DNA from: an uncultured Acetatifactor sp.
Lineage (GTDB): Bacteria; Bacillota; Clostridia; Lachnospirales; Lachnospiraceae
Assembly: GCA_947588205.1 (NCBI GenBank)
Contig: CANPYG010000023.1
Span: forward strand, 1 to 34,966
Reading direction: 5' to 3'
Length of the DNA stretch: 34,966 nucleotides
This document shows positions 1 to 8,860 of this stretch, one piece after another (the first letter of the stretch is position 1; every line of letters begins with the position of its first letter). The notes under the pieces were generated by a model. It ran no database searches. It saw only the letters and a program-made list of their open reading frames with translations, and was not told where the DNA came from. The position numbers and the translations under genes are program-made.

Positions 1-714
1 AGCCTTAGCACGAGTGAGAGCCAGAGCACGAGTACCAGCGAGAGCCTTAGCACGAGTGAGAGCCAGAGCACGAGTACCAGCGAAAGCCTTAGCACGAGCG
101 AGAGCCAGAGCACGAGTACCAGCGAAAGCCTGAGCACGAGTGAAAGCCAGAGTACCAGCACGAGCGAAAGCCTGAGCACGAGTGAGAGCCAGAGTACCAG
201 CACCAGTGAAAGCCTTAGCACCAGCGAGAGCCAGAGCACGAGCACGAGCGAAAGCCTGAGTACCAGCGAGAGCCAGAGCACGAGTACCAGCGAAAGCCTG
301 AGCACGAGTGAGAGCCAGAGCACGAGTACCAGCGAAAGGTTGGGCGGCACCTCGATATGGATGGTGTGTGAAAGCCAGAGTACCAGCACCAGTGAAAGCC
401 TGAGCACCAGTGAGAGCACGAGCACGAGCGAAAGCCTGAGCACGAGTGAAAGCCAGAGTACCAGCACCAGTGAAAGCCTGAGCACGAGTGAGAGCCAGTC
501 GACCAGTGAAAGCCTGAGCACGAGTGAAAGCCAGAGCACGAGCACGAGCGAAAGCCTTAGTACCAGCGAGAGCCAGAGTACCAGCACCAGTGAAAGCCTT
601 AGCACGAGCGAAAGCCTTAGTACCAGTACCAGTGAAAGCCTGAGCACGAGTGAGAGCCAGAGCACGAGTACAAGCGAAAGCCTTAGCACGAGTGAGAGCC
701 AGTCGACCAGTGAA
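1..714 (+). repeat. Mixed SLSTSE / SQSTSTSE coding repeats
   Basis: Two unit types, 18 nt (SLSTSE) and 24 nt (SQSTSTSE), are interleaved, often as a 42-nt higher-order unit. Serine is written almost only as AGC/AGT. One non-repeat stretch interrupts the array at about 337-369. The array continues beyond the left edge of the window. Confidence 0.9.
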
Positions 715-1629
715 AGCCTGAGCACGAGTGAGAGTTTGTCAACGAGTGAGAGCCTTTCCACCAGTGAGAGCTTAAGCACCAGCGAAAGCTTGTCGACGAG
801 TGAGAGCTTGAGTACAAGTGAGAGTTTGTCGACGAGTGAGAGCCTGAGCACGAGTGAAAGCCTGTCGACCAGCGAGAGTTTGAGCACGAGTGAGAGCCTG
901 TCGACGAGTGAAAGCCTTAGCACGAGTGAGAGCTTGTCAACCAGTGAAAGCTTAAGCACGAGTGAGAGCCTGTCAACCAGTGAGAGTTTGAGTACAAGCG
1001 AGAGTTTGTCGACCAGTGAGAGCCTTTCCACCAGCGAGAGTTTGTCGACGAGTGAGAGCCTGTCGACGAGTGAGAGCCTAAGCGAGAGCGAGAGCGAAAG
1101 CCTCTCCACGAGCACATCCGCCAGTGAAACCGCTGAGGGCGACGATGAAGCCGGAGCTGGCGATGGAGAGCCTGTAGTCGGACCTGCTGCTGAGACGGCA
1201 CCTCCTGTAGACCCTGTTACACCGGCACCCGCAGAGCCTGAAGTGACGCCGATTGAAGATGAGGATGTTCCTCTTGGTGAACTTGACGATGAGGAAGAGA
1301 ATCCTGGCGACGAGATAATTGACATTCAGGATGAGGAGGCTCCTCTCGGGGCACTTGACGGCGAGGAGGAGAATCCTGGCGATGAGATAACCGACATTCA
1401 GGATGAAGATGTTCCTCTTGGAGTACTTGACGACGAGGAGGAGAACCCTGAAGGAGATATAACAGACGTCCAGGAAGAGGATGTTCCTACTGCCAGCATG
1501 CCGGCAGCTTCGGAACGGTTATGGTGGTCATGGATTCCGGTGATCGGAGCAATAGCCAGCGCAGTGGAAGGCTACCGCAGAAATAAGCAGGATAAAGAAG
1601 CTGCTGCTGATAATAAGAAAGAAGAATAA
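1..1629 (+). CDS. Serine-rich repeat surface glycoprotein (adhesin), C-terminal part
   Basis: The frame is open from base 1, so the 5' end (signal peptide and any binding domain) lies outside the window. Residues 1 to about 378 of the visible 542 are a Ser/Thr repeat built from SLSTSE and SQSTSTSE units. An acidic linker with three 24-residue repeats (DEDVPLG...NPGDEI type) follows, then a short hydrophobic stretch ([16 protein letters not shown]) and a basic/charged tail ending in KKEE. This architecture and the adjoining secY2-asp-secA2-gtf genes identify it as the export and O-glycosylation substrate of the accessory Sec system. Where a sortase motif is expected the sequence reads MPAASE, not LPXTG, so covalent wall anchoring is doubtful. 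Eleven non-repeat residues ([11 protein letters not shown]) interrupt the repeats near base 337. Function as an adhesin is inferred from the family; the ligand is unknown. Confidence 0.9.
   Translation, partial: SLSTSESQSTSTSESLSTSESQSTSTSESLSTSESQSTSTSESLSTSESQSTSTSESLSTSESQSTSTSESLSTSESQSTSTSESLSTSESQSTSTSESLSTSESQSTSTSERLGGTSIWMVCESQSTSTSESLSTSESTSTSESLSTSESQSTSTSESLSTSESQSTSESLSTSESQSTSTSESLSTSESQSTSTSESLSTSESLSTSTSESLSTSESQSTSTSESLSTSESQSTSESLSTSESLSTSESLSTSESLSTSESLSTSESLSTSESLSTSESLSTSESLSTSESLSTSESLSTSESLSTSESLSTSESLSTSESLSTSESLSTSESLSTSESLSTSESLSTSESLSTSESLSESESESLSTSTSASETAEGDDEAGAGDGEPVVGPAAETAPPVDPVTPAPAEPEVTPIEDEDVPLGELDDEEENPGDEIIDIQDEEAPLGALDGEEENPGDEITDIQDEDVPLGVLDDEEENPEGDITDVQEEDVPTASMPAASERLWWSWIPVIGAIASAVEGYRRNKQDKEAAADNKKEE
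715..1074 (+). repeat. Homogeneous SLSTSE array, 20 units of 18 nt
   Basis: Exactly 20 consecutive 18-nt units encode SLSTSE with no SQSTSTSE unit. Unlike the upstream part, many units use TCG/TCA/TCC for the middle serine (for example CTGTCGACGAGT), so the two halves differ in codon choice as well as unit type. The array ends in a short SESESE run and STSTSAS. Confidence 0.85.
1258..1473 (+). repeat. 72-nt (24-residue) acidic linker repeats, three copies
   Basis: Three in-frame copies start at 1258, 1330 and 1402, each of the form DE(D/E)(V/A)PLGxLD(D/G)EEENP, ending in D(I/V)Q. A truncated fourth copy (EEDVP) leads into the membrane anchor. Asp/Glu make up roughly half of each unit. This probably serves as an extended, charged wall-spanning stalk (inference). 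Confidence 0.85.
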
Positions 1630-1641
1630 TTTCATATACAA

Positions 1642-1672
1642 CTCTCTCTCCGGCTCTTAGCCGGAGGGAGAG
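1642..1672 (+). terminator. 14-bp stem-loop between adhesin gene and secY2
   Basis: Bases 1642-1655 pair with 1659-1672 (14 bp, one G-T wobble, loop CTT), 12 bases after the adhesin stop codon. No T-run follows; the next bases are AGCTGTAAAAGG. It could be a partial terminator or a 3' stability hairpin that separates high adhesin expression from lower expression of the export genes. The hairpin itself is certain; its role is inferred. Confidence 0.6.
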
Positions 1673-1693
1673 CTGTAAAAGGAAAAGCTTTCC

Positions 1694-2941
1694 ATGAAAA
1701 AAACCAAAACCCACGAATTACCCAAGAGACTTCTTTTTACCTTGTTGATTCTTGCAGTCTACATGGCTGGAAGAAGTCTTTTGCTTTATAAAGTAGATTC
1801 GGCCGCCTATCAGCTGGAGGAGCTGAATTCACAGAATATCGTGATTTCGATGATCAGCGGAGACAGATATCAGTATACGATATTTGCCCTTGGAATTATG
1901 CCTTATATTACGGCAACTCTGCTGATGTGGATTTTTATGGCCATAAGGGGAGCCGAATTCAGGGCGCGCTACTCACCGCAGAAGACAGAGCGGATGACGC
2001 TGATCATCATGCTTGTCCTGGCGGTGTCTTTTGCGTTATCGCGGTCAGACAGCCTGATATTCAAGGAATCAAGACTCGCCCCTGAAACATTGAAAATGAT
2101 TGCCATCTTAGAAATGGTAGCAGGCGCTTTTATAATACATAAAATGGCAACCTGGAATAAATCAAAGGGAATCGGCGGTCAGACGCCGATCATACTTGTC
2201 AATATTCTGGACAACCTGTTTTTCACCCTGCAGAAATTCAACTGGGAAGCATTCCAGAAGCCATTGCTTCTGTGTCTGGTTATGGGCGCCGTAATCCTGG
2301 TGATGGAAAATGTACTCATCCGCATCCCGGTTCAGCGGGTGTCGATCCATAATTTTTACGCCGATAAAAGCTATATCGCTTTTAAGCTGGATCCCATTGG
2401 CGTGATGCCTGTGATGTTTGCCGTTTCCTTTTTTATGATTCCCCAACTGATCCTACGGTTTGTGATGTTGTTCTTTGAGGACAACAGATCTTTGCAAATG
2501 GTCTATGAAAGTCTGAGCCTGACGAATCCTGCGGGGGCTGCGGTTTATCTGGGCATTATTTTTGCACTGAATCTGCTGTTTTCCTTTATCATGCTGACGC
2601 CGGGGGAGATGGCGGAACAGCTGCAAAAAGGCGGTGACAGCATAGTGGACATATATGCCGGAAAGAAGACAAAGCGATATTTACGGAGAAAGCTTTTGCT
2701 GCTGTGCGTTTTCAGCGGCTGTGTTTTCTGCCTGATGATGGGCTTTTCATTATGGCTTTCTATGGGCGGGGAAATAGAACCGGAGTTGGCGTTATTTCCA
2801 GCCACTGCCATGATTTTGGTCGGTATCTTGTGTCCTTTATACAGGGAAGTGAAAACATATCGGAAATTTGATTCTTATTCGTTTTTTATTTTGAAGGATC
2901 CGAAAAGCAGCACATATTCGAATAGATTTGAAAGGATGTAA
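1694..2941 (+). CDS. secY2: Accessory Sec translocase channel SecY2
   Basis: This 415-residue polytopic membrane protein is of SecY2 size and has about ten hydrophobic segments. SecY-like landmarks include an early loop/plug region ending in FALGIMPYITATLL, a middle GIGGQTPIILVNILDN stretch, and a late LTPGEMAEQLQKGGDSI segment. In characterised systems SecY2 forms the membrane pore dedicated to glycosylated serine-rich repeat proteins, driven by SecA2. It lies 64 bases after the adhesin gene, with the hairpin in between, and is followed 9 bases later by asp1. The ATG at 1694 is preceded by AAAAGG, a modest ribosome binding site that sits partly in a small GGAAA/TTTCC palindrome. Confidence 0.93.
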   Translation: MKKTKTHELPKRLLFTLLILAVYMAGRSLLLYKVDSAAYQLEELNSQNIVISMISGDRYQYTIFALGIMPYITATLLMWIFMAIRGAEFRARYSPQKTERMTLIIMLVLAVSFALSRSDSLIFKESRLAPETLKMIAILEMVAGAFIIHKMATWNKSKGIGGQTPIILVNILDNLFFTLQKFNWEAFQKPLLLCLVMGAVILVMENVLIRIPVQRVSIHNFYADKSYIAFKLDPIGVMPVMFAVSFFMIPQLILRFVMLFFEDNRSLQMVYESLSLTNPAGAAVYLGIIFALNLLFSFIMLTPGEMAEQLQKGGDSIVDIYAGKKTKRYLRRKLLLLCVFSGCVFCLMMGFSLWLSMGGEIEPELALFPATAMILVGILCPLYREVKTYRKFDSYSFFILKDPKSSTYSNRFERM

Positions 2942-2950
2942 TAACGCCAG

Positions 2951-4579
2951 ATGTTATACTTTATACCGGCCTGGTATCTGCAGGATGAATGGAAAGAAAG
3001 CGAACAGCTCTGGTACAGACGACGGATGCGGACAGAGACGGATGATACCGTAAAGCAGATTCAGCTGTTTCAGAGAAATGACGTCTGCGACTATCAGATT
3101 TTGCTGCTGTCCTATGCGCCGAATCTCAGGCACTTTCTGCACAGGCAAAGCGCATTCCGCGCCCCTTACTGGTCGGTGTTCGACGCCATTCAGGAGGTGC
3201 GCAGGAAAAAGCAGGCGGTTCTTTCTTTCCATAACCTGAACTGGCCGAGGAATATTGAGTTTGTTTATACTCCTTTTTCGGTGATCGCGATGCTGAACCG
3301 TGAGAAATATGCGAATGTGGAGTTTGGGGAATATGGGAATCCGATTCAGGTGGATTTATACCGGAACGGACAGATTAACCGCAAAAATATCTATGATGAC
3401 CGGGGCTTCGTATCCTGTACCTCCGTCTATGAAAATGGACAGAAAACCTATGATCAGTATCTGACGGATAAAGGCGTCTGGAAGCTATGTCATTTTGCTG
3501 ACGGTCATGTGGCGGTTAATCCCCGCAGCAATCAGTATCTGATCCGCACACAAAAGGAGGAGTATTCCATCCCCTTTTTGAAAGCTTCCTATGGGTCGAT
3601 GGCGGAAGTGGTGGAGGAGGTTTTTGCGGCTTTTCTCAGGACGACACAAAATACGGATCTGTTTTGCGCAGCCGCCCATGAACAGCATCTGGCTCTGCTC
3701 GCCAGGCAGCTTGCAGGCAGGAAAACCATTTTTTCCGTGTTCGGGAAAAGGCTGCAGATAGCGGATAATCTGGCAATCGTACAGGCTCTTTCCCATTGCG
3801 ACTGTATTGTCGCGGATTCAGAGGATAATTTGGAGACCCTTTTCGCACAGAGAGGACTGGAGGCTGTACCAAAAGTGAATATCCCCCCTTATGATACGCG
3901 GCTGGATCAAGGAATCAGCATGCAACTCTCGGTGCAGAAGATTCTACTTCCTGTTGACCACCTGACGGCGGAGACGATGGAAGAAGCAGTGAAATATCTG
4001 GCGGCATATCTGAAGGAGAACGCGGACGCCAGGGTGCATCTTTTTACCAGGAATGCCGCCTTTGACCGGGAGGAGGTTTTGCTAAAACAGGTACGTCAGA
4101 TCCTTAAGGATAACGGCTATCCGCAGGAATGGGCCAGGAAAGAGAATACCAATAAATTTGAGTCCATATTGGATCCGGAAGAGCAGATCCCCGTTTACTT
4201 TGTGGTGGAGCAATGCGTCGATGAACTGTCGGCGAATAAGTGCCTGCGGGAACAAAGGCTCTTAGTTGACCTGGCAGACACGCCGGATCTGTTTTTGCAG
4301 ATTTCCAGTGTTGGCATGGGAGTTCCGCAGATTTTAAAAACTGCCACGCAGTATATGCGCCCGGGAAAGAATGGGCGCATCATTCAGGATTTATCCCGCC
4401 TGGGGGAATATTTAAGCTTTTATCTGGAAAGCCTGGCCAACTGGAACGAGGCGATGATTCATTCATATGAACTGGGGAAGACCCATACGGCCCAGTATTT
4501 GGTCGAACAATGGAAGGGGGTCGTAGACAGATTTGGAAACAGTACGGATATTGCAGCTGGGAACGGAAGATTTCAGTAA
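2951..4579 (+). CDS. asp1: Accessory Sec system protein Asp1
   Basis: This 542-residue cytosolic protein opens with MLYFIPAWYLQDEW, the characteristic Asp1 start, and has the length and position of Asp1 between secY2 and asp2. Known Asp1 proteins have a GT-B-like fold without demonstrated transferase activity, and form a complex with Asp2 and Asp3 that binds the glycosylated adhesin and SecA2 for export. The central segment with VENGQ-type YDDRGF and DQYLTDKGVW resembles the acceptor-side domain also seen in GtfA/GtfB. Its 3' end overlaps the proposed start of asp2 by 47 bases, implying translational coupling. Assignment rests on motif recognition and gene order. Confidence 0.9.
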   Translation: MLYFIPAWYLQDEWKESEQLWYRRRMRTETDDTVKQIQLFQRNDVCDYQILLLSYAPNLRHFLHRQSAFRAPYWSVFDAIQEVRRKKQAVLSFHNLNWPRNIEFVYTPFSVIAMLNREKYANVEFGEYGNPIQVDLYRNGQINRKNIYDDRGFVSCTSVYENGQKTYDQYLTDKGVWKLCHFADGHVAVNPRSNQYLIRTQKEEYSIPFLKASYGSMAEVVEEVFAAFLRTTQNTDLFCAAAHEQHLALLARQLAGRKTIFSVFGKRLQIADNLAIVQALSHCDCIVADSEDNLETLFAQRGLEAVPKVNIPPYDTRLDQGISMQLSVQKILLPVDHLTAETMEEAVKYLAAYLKENADARVHLFTRNAAFDREEVLLKQVRQILKDNGYPQEWARKENTNKFESILDPEEQIPVYFVVEQCVDELSANKCLREQRLLVDLADTPDLFLQISSVGMGVPQILKTATQYMRPGKNGRIIQDLSRLGEYLSFYLESLANWNEAMIHSYELGKTHTAQYLVEQWKGVVDRFGNSTDIAAGNGRFQ

Positions 4580-6044
4580 AACCATGGAGATCTCTGCCTG
4601 CGCCGAATGGCACTATGAGCCGGACTTTTCGAGCCTCCCGGAGAAAGATTTTGACGTGGTTGTCCTGGACCGTGAAATCACGGAGGATGAATTTGATTAT
4701 CTGATGCGTTTTCTGAGGGCTTATTGTTTATTTGTCACGGAAACGACAGAGCTCAGAAAAGGCAACGCTGTTCGGAAGCTATTTGTCCGGAAGGTGGGAC
4801 GGAAGGTTTCTGAGGAAGAATTGAAACGCCTTTTGAGGGACGATCTGCCGGACTATTTTCCAGGGTCTTATGGGGAAAAGTTTCAGCCGTATGATTTGTC
4901 CATCGCGTGGGGGTTTCAGGGGAGTGTTTCCTGGAGAGGATATGAAGGGGTTGATCTGAACGGGGAGTATGGGAGTGAGTTTGAGCAGATTGTGTTTTGG
5001 CGGTATAATTATCCTTTGGCGGAAAATCAGGCGACTGAATTTTGGCTGGAATATACGAAGGATGATTCGGTTGAAATATCCCTGGAAATATCATTGATTC
5101 ATTTTGCATATGGAACAGTTCCGAAGTCACAGAATGTCCGGATTTTTACTGAAAAGGAATTGGATCATATTGTTTATGTGGAAAATAAAGATAATACAAG
5201 AAAGTTTATTTTCGCTTCCCTCAGGGCAAAGGGACAAGGACATTTGACTGTCACGGCACTGCATAGCCGTCATTCGAGAAGAGGGAAAGGGTATTTTTTG
5301 CCTGGCGGGAAACGGAAGGTTACGTCAGATCGGGAGGAGGTCTTTTACTATTTTGATCCCGGTAATTTAAGGCCTCCGTTGAATGTTTATTTTTCCGGAT
5401 ATAAAACCCAGGAAGGGTTTGAAGGTTATTATATGATGCGGCGGATGGGTCATCCATTTCTTCTGATCGCGGAAGCAAGATTAGAAGGCGGGGCGTTTTA
5501 TGTGGGGTCGAAAGAATATGAAAATGGGATTGAACAGATCATCCGGAAGCATATGGAAAAGCTGGGATTTCAAAATTCCCAGGTGATCTTATCAGGACTT
5601 TCCATGGGTACCTTCGGAGCCTTATATTATGGATGCAGGATTCGTCCCAATACGATCTTATTAGGAAAACCTTTGACCAGTATAGGGAATGTTGCTGCAA
5701 ATACGAGAATTAAATGCTCGGAAGGCTCTAATGCTTGGGTGGATGTCCTGCAGAAAGCATGCGGAAGCCAGAACCAGGATGCGGTCAGCCAGCTAAATCA
5801 CAAATTTTGGGATAGCTTTGACAGTACGGATTGGAGCAACACCAGATTCGCGGTTGCATATATGATAGAAGACGATATGGATGGGGATGCTTATGAAACC
5901 CTTTTATTCCATATAAAAGATGCCGGCGTAAGGATCTATGGGAAGGGGCTGCATGGTCGGCATAATGATAATACGCCGGGTATCGTGGGATGGTTCGTAA
6001 ATCAGTATCGTGAGATTATACGAAATGACTTTGACAGGACATAA
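4533..6044 (+). CDS. asp2: Accessory Sec system protein Asp2 (GlcNAc O-acetyltransferase)
   Basis: This 503-residue protein begins VRILQLG, the Asp2 N-terminal motif, which supports the TTG start at 4533 (purine-rich GGAAGGGGG 12 bases upstream) inside asp1. The C-terminal half is an alpha/beta-hydrolase: nucleophile Ser357 in GLSMG, His477 in GRHNDN, and an acidic residue at Glu446/Asp447. Spacing between these matches the Ser-Glu-His triad reported for Streptococcus gordonii Asp2, so the enzyme looks competent. In that organism Asp2 O-acetylates GlcNAc on the adhesin, is needed for export, and works in a complex with Asp1 and Asp3. Here it probably modifies the serine-rich repeat glycans before or during export through SecA2/SecY2. 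Confidence 0.92.
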   Translation: METVRILQLGTEDFSKTMEISACAEWHYEPDFSSLPEKDFDVVVLDREITEDEFDYLMRFLRAYCLFVTETTELRKGNAVRKLFVRKVGRKVSEEELKRLLRDDLPDYFPGSYGEKFQPYDLSIAWGFQGSVSWRGYEGVDLNGEYGSEFEQIVFWRYNYPLAENQATEFWLEYTKDDSVEISLEISLIHFAYGTVPKSQNVRIFTEKELDHIVYVENKDNTRKFIFASLRAKGQGHLTVTALHSRHSRRGKGYFLPGGKRKVTSDREEVFYYFDPGNLRPPLNVYFSGYKTQEGFEGYYMMRRMGHPFLLIAEARLEGGAFYVGSKEYENGIEQIIRKHMEKLGFQNSQVILSGLSMGTFGALYYGCRIRPNTILLGKPLTSIGNVAANTRIKCSEGSNAWVDVLQKACGSQNQDAVSQLNHKFWDSFDSTDWSNTRFAVAYMIEDDMDGDAYETLLFHIKDAGVRIYGKGLHGRHNDNTPGIVGWFVNQYREIIRNDFDRT

Positions 6045-6066
6045 ATAAAACAGGCGGGAGGAAATC

Positions 6067-6510
6067 ATGCCGGGTGCAACGTGGAAGATTTACTGGAATG
6101 AATATACGAAGAACACCTATCTGTACGGCTCCGAAGTATTGTTCCATGCAAAGGATGACATAGAATTTAAAAATGAACTGATGCCTCCAGGAACGGTGAT
6201 CAAAAGCTGGTTTTCCAAAACGAATTATCAGGCAACGCGCATAGAGCCTTCCCTTCCGATGATAGATGGCGAGGGACAGTATCACATCAGCCTGGATGCG
6301 GCTGTGGAGCCTTTGGACGGATTGATTATGAAGTTGATCTATTATGACCGGTATGATGTGGAGGCGGGAATCCAGATCATCAGAGATGGGGAAGGCGATT
6401 TTAGGTGTCCGCTGAAAACCTTTAGTTATGAATTGCAATTGATCAATGCCGGAACAATCCGGTTTCATTTCCACTCAATTACGATTATGGAAGTAACAGA
6501 TGGCGAATAG
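6067..6510 (+). CDS. asp3: Accessory Sec system protein Asp3
   Basis: This 147-residue protein has the size and layout of Asp3, including the early motif NTYLYGSEVLFHAKDDI and a mid SWFSKTNYQA-like stretch. Asp3 has a carbohydrate-binding-module-like fold and bridges Asp1 and Asp2 in the export complex. Its ATG is preceded by GGCGGGAGG (ribosome binding site), 22 bases after the asp2 stop. Its last 11 bases overlap secA2, so the two are probably translationally coupled. Confidence 0.88.
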   Translation: MPGATWKIYWNEYTKNTYLYGSEVLFHAKDDIEFKNELMPPGTVIKSWFSKTNYQATRIEPSLPMIDGEGQYHISLDAAVEPLDGLIMKLIYYDRYDVEAGIQIIRDGEGDFRCPLKTFSYELQLINAGTIRFHFHSITIMEVTDGE

Positions 6511-8821
6511 GAAACTTTACCAGATCTTAAAAAAAGTAAAAAAAGAGCAGCCTGCCGTCAGAAAACTGGGCGATGACGCCCTGCAGAAGAAAACGGAAGA
6601 GTTCCGGCGGCGTATTGCGGAAGGAGAATCCACGAACCGCATCCTTCCGGAAGCGTATGCGGTCATCTGTGAGGCGGACAGAAGGATTCTCGGGATGGAG
6701 CCTTTTGACTGCCAGATCCTGGGCGGCATCGCATTGCATTATGGTTATTTGGCCGAAATGAATACCGGGGAGGGGAAGACGCTGACAGCGACTATGCCTC
6801 TTTATTTGAACGCGCTGACCGGGAAGAGCACGATCCTGGTTACAGCAAACGAGTATCTGGCGGATCGTGACGCGAAGGAGATGGGTCCGGTCTATGAATT
6901 CCTGGGAATGACCGTCCGTTCTGGCGTAAACAGAGGGAAGGAAACTCTAAAAAATGATGAAAAACGTCAGGTTTATCAGGCGGATATCGTTTACACGACC
7001 CATTCGACGCTGGGGTTTGACTATCTGATTAATAACCTTGTGTCCAGTGCGGAAAGCCGGTTTATGAGGGAATTTTTTTATGTGATCATCGATGAGGCGG
7101 ATATGGTGCTGATGGATGCGGCGACCATGCCCCTGGTGATATCCGGCGCTCCCCGTGTACAGTCGAATCTTTATGGAATGACTGATTTTTTTGTGACGAC
7201 CCTGCAGCCGGAACGCGATTATATTGAGGAAGATAAAAGCGTATGGCTGTCTGACGAAGGCGTAGAATATGCAGAGCGGTATTTTCGCATCGGGAAGTTT
7301 TACGCAGCGGAGAATTTTGAGGTGAACAGGCATGTGACCCTGGCTCTGAAGGCTCATGTCACAATGGAGCGGGATAAAGATTATGTCGTCACTGAGAAGG
7401 GCGAAGTGTCCCTCTTGGATAATGGTACGGGGCGCGTCCTTCAGGGGATGAAGCTGAGGGGCGGCATCCATCAGGCTATCGAGGCAAAGGAAAAATTAGA
7501 GCTCACGCAGGAAAACAGATCGGTTGCAGCCATTACTTATCAAAATCTGTTTTTACTGTTTCCCCACCTATCGGGGATGAGCGGCACCATCTCTGATGCA
7601 AAGAAGGAATTGCACAAAGTATATAAAAAGAAGGTTGCAATTATTCCGCCCAATAAGCCATTGCAGAGGATAGATAGAAAAGACCGTTTTTTTAAAAATG
7701 CAAAGCTGCAATATGAAGAAGCCATCGAAGAGATATTGAGGTGTCATGGAATCGGTCAGCCGGTATTGGTTGTAGCCTCTACGATTGCGGATACAGAAGT
7801 GATATCCCATGCACTGGTTGAAAGAAAGGTGCCCCACAATGTGTTGAATGCAAACAACGCTTACTGGGAAGCGCAGATCATAAAGGAAGCAGGGCAAAAG
7901 GGTATGGTTACGGTATCTACAGGGATGGCGGGCCGGGGTACGGATATCCGTTTAGGACCGGGGGTAAAAGAACTGGGCGGCCTGGCCGTAATCGGAATTG
8001 GACGTATGGCAAATGTACGTCTGGAGCGGCAGGCGAGAGGCCGGGCCGGGCGTCAGGGCGATCCGGGATTCAGCCAGTTCTTTGTTTCGCTGGAGGATGA
8101 TACTGTCTCGGCAGTAGGGGAGAAAGTATTGGAAAAGTATGTGGACAAGGATCGCTGGATTTCGAAAAGGAAATTAAAGAAGCTGATCAACGGGGCACAG
8201 AAGCTTAAGGAGGAACGGGCTGTTGCCCAGAGAGAAAGCTCGGTAGATTATGATAAGGTGATCAAGCGGCAAAGAACAATGATGTATGAGGCGAGAAACA
8301 GGCTGTTGGATGGAGGAAGCCTGGAACCTGAAAAGGTGCGGCAGCTGGCCCATGAAGGTGTGGAAATTTTTCTAAAGGAAAAACGCGGGCTTACCGCAGG
8401 CGATGTCACAAGATATGTGCTGGATAATATATCATACAGTTTGGACAGAAGGTTTGCCAATATCCACCGCATTCAAAAGAAACCATTGAAAAGGGCTCTG
8501 CTGTCTTATGTGGATACGGTGTGGAATCGTAAAATAAAATCATTTCTATCCGAAGAAGAATTAAAGGAATATATCCGTTTGTGTTCCCTGCACGCCATCG
8601 ACGACGCCTGGGTGGAACAGGTAGATTATCTGCAGCAGCTGCAATATGTGGTCGGCGGAAGGGCCAGTGCGCAGAGAAATCCGGTATTTGAATACCATGA
8701 AGAAGCATATGAATCTTTCGGGCGTATGGAAATGACGATTAAGAAAGATATCGTGAGAAATATATTTCTGGGAGAAAAGAAATATGGCAAAACGGGAGAA
8801 ATGTATGTGCTATTTCCTTGA
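6500..8821 (+). CDS. secA2: Accessory Sec ATPase SecA2
   Basis: This 773-residue SecA-family motor has a Walker A motif NTGEGKT (Lys93), a Walker B/DEAD-like DEAD at 198-201 (canonical SecA reads DEVD), and the motif V/VI region MAGRGTDIRLG and RQARGRAGRQGDPG. It is shorter than housekeeping SecA and lacks the C-terminal cysteine-rich zinc-binding tail, ending in KTGEMYVLFP. Both traits are typical of SecA2. It powers transport of the serine-rich repeat glycoprotein through SecY2 with Asp1-3. The start overlaps asp3 by 11 bases; gtfA begins 39 bases downstream. Confidence 0.95.
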   Translation: MANRKLYQILKKVKKEQPAVRKLGDDALQKKTEEFRRRIAEGESTNRILPEAYAVICEADRRILGMEPFDCQILGGIALHYGYLAEMNTGEGKTLTATMPLYLNALTGKSTILVTANEYLADRDAKEMGPVYEFLGMTVRSGVNRGKETLKNDEKRQVYQADIVYTTHSTLGFDYLINNLVSSAESRFMREFFYVIIDEADMVLMDAATMPLVISGAPRVQSNLYGMTDFFVTTLQPERDYIEEDKSVWLSDEGVEYAERYFRIGKFYAAENFEVNRHVTLALKAHVTMERDKDYVVTEKGEVSLLDNGTGRVLQGMKLRGGIHQAIEAKEKLELTQENRSVAAITYQNLFLLFPHLSGMSGTISDAKKELHKVYKKKVAIIPPNKPLQRIDRKDRFFKNAKLQYEEAIEEILRCHGIGQPVLVVASTIADTEVISHALVERKVPHNVLNANNAYWEAQIIKEAGQKGMVTVSTGMAGRGTDIRLGPGVKELGGLAVIGIGRMANVRLERQARGRAGRQGDPGFSQFFVSLEDDTVSAVGEKVLEKYVDKDRWISKRKLKKLINGAQKLKEERAVAQRESSVDYDKVIKRQRTMMYEARNRLLDGGSLEPEKVRQLAHEGVEIFLKEKRGLTAGDVTRYVLDNISYSLDRRFANIHRIQKKPLKRALLSYVDTVWNRKIKSFLSEEELKEYIRLCSLHAIDDAWVEQVDYLQQLQYVVGGRASAQRNPVFEYHEEAYESFGRMEMTIKKDIVRNIFLGEKKYGKTGEMYVLFP

Positions 8822-8860
8822 TTAGTAGGAAAGTAACCGGAAAGGACAGGAAGACAAGAG

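Noticed and set aside
1..1074. Regularly spaced repeats resembling a CRISPR array
   Set aside because: Units are contiguous 18/24-nt coding repeats with no unique spacers, and no cas genes are present.
917..1201. Open frame on the minus strand across the serine-rich repeats (Arg/His/Ser/Trp-rich)
   Set aside because: It is a by-product of the repeat codons; no ribosome binding site or recognisable protein, and the plus-strand frame is clearly the gene.
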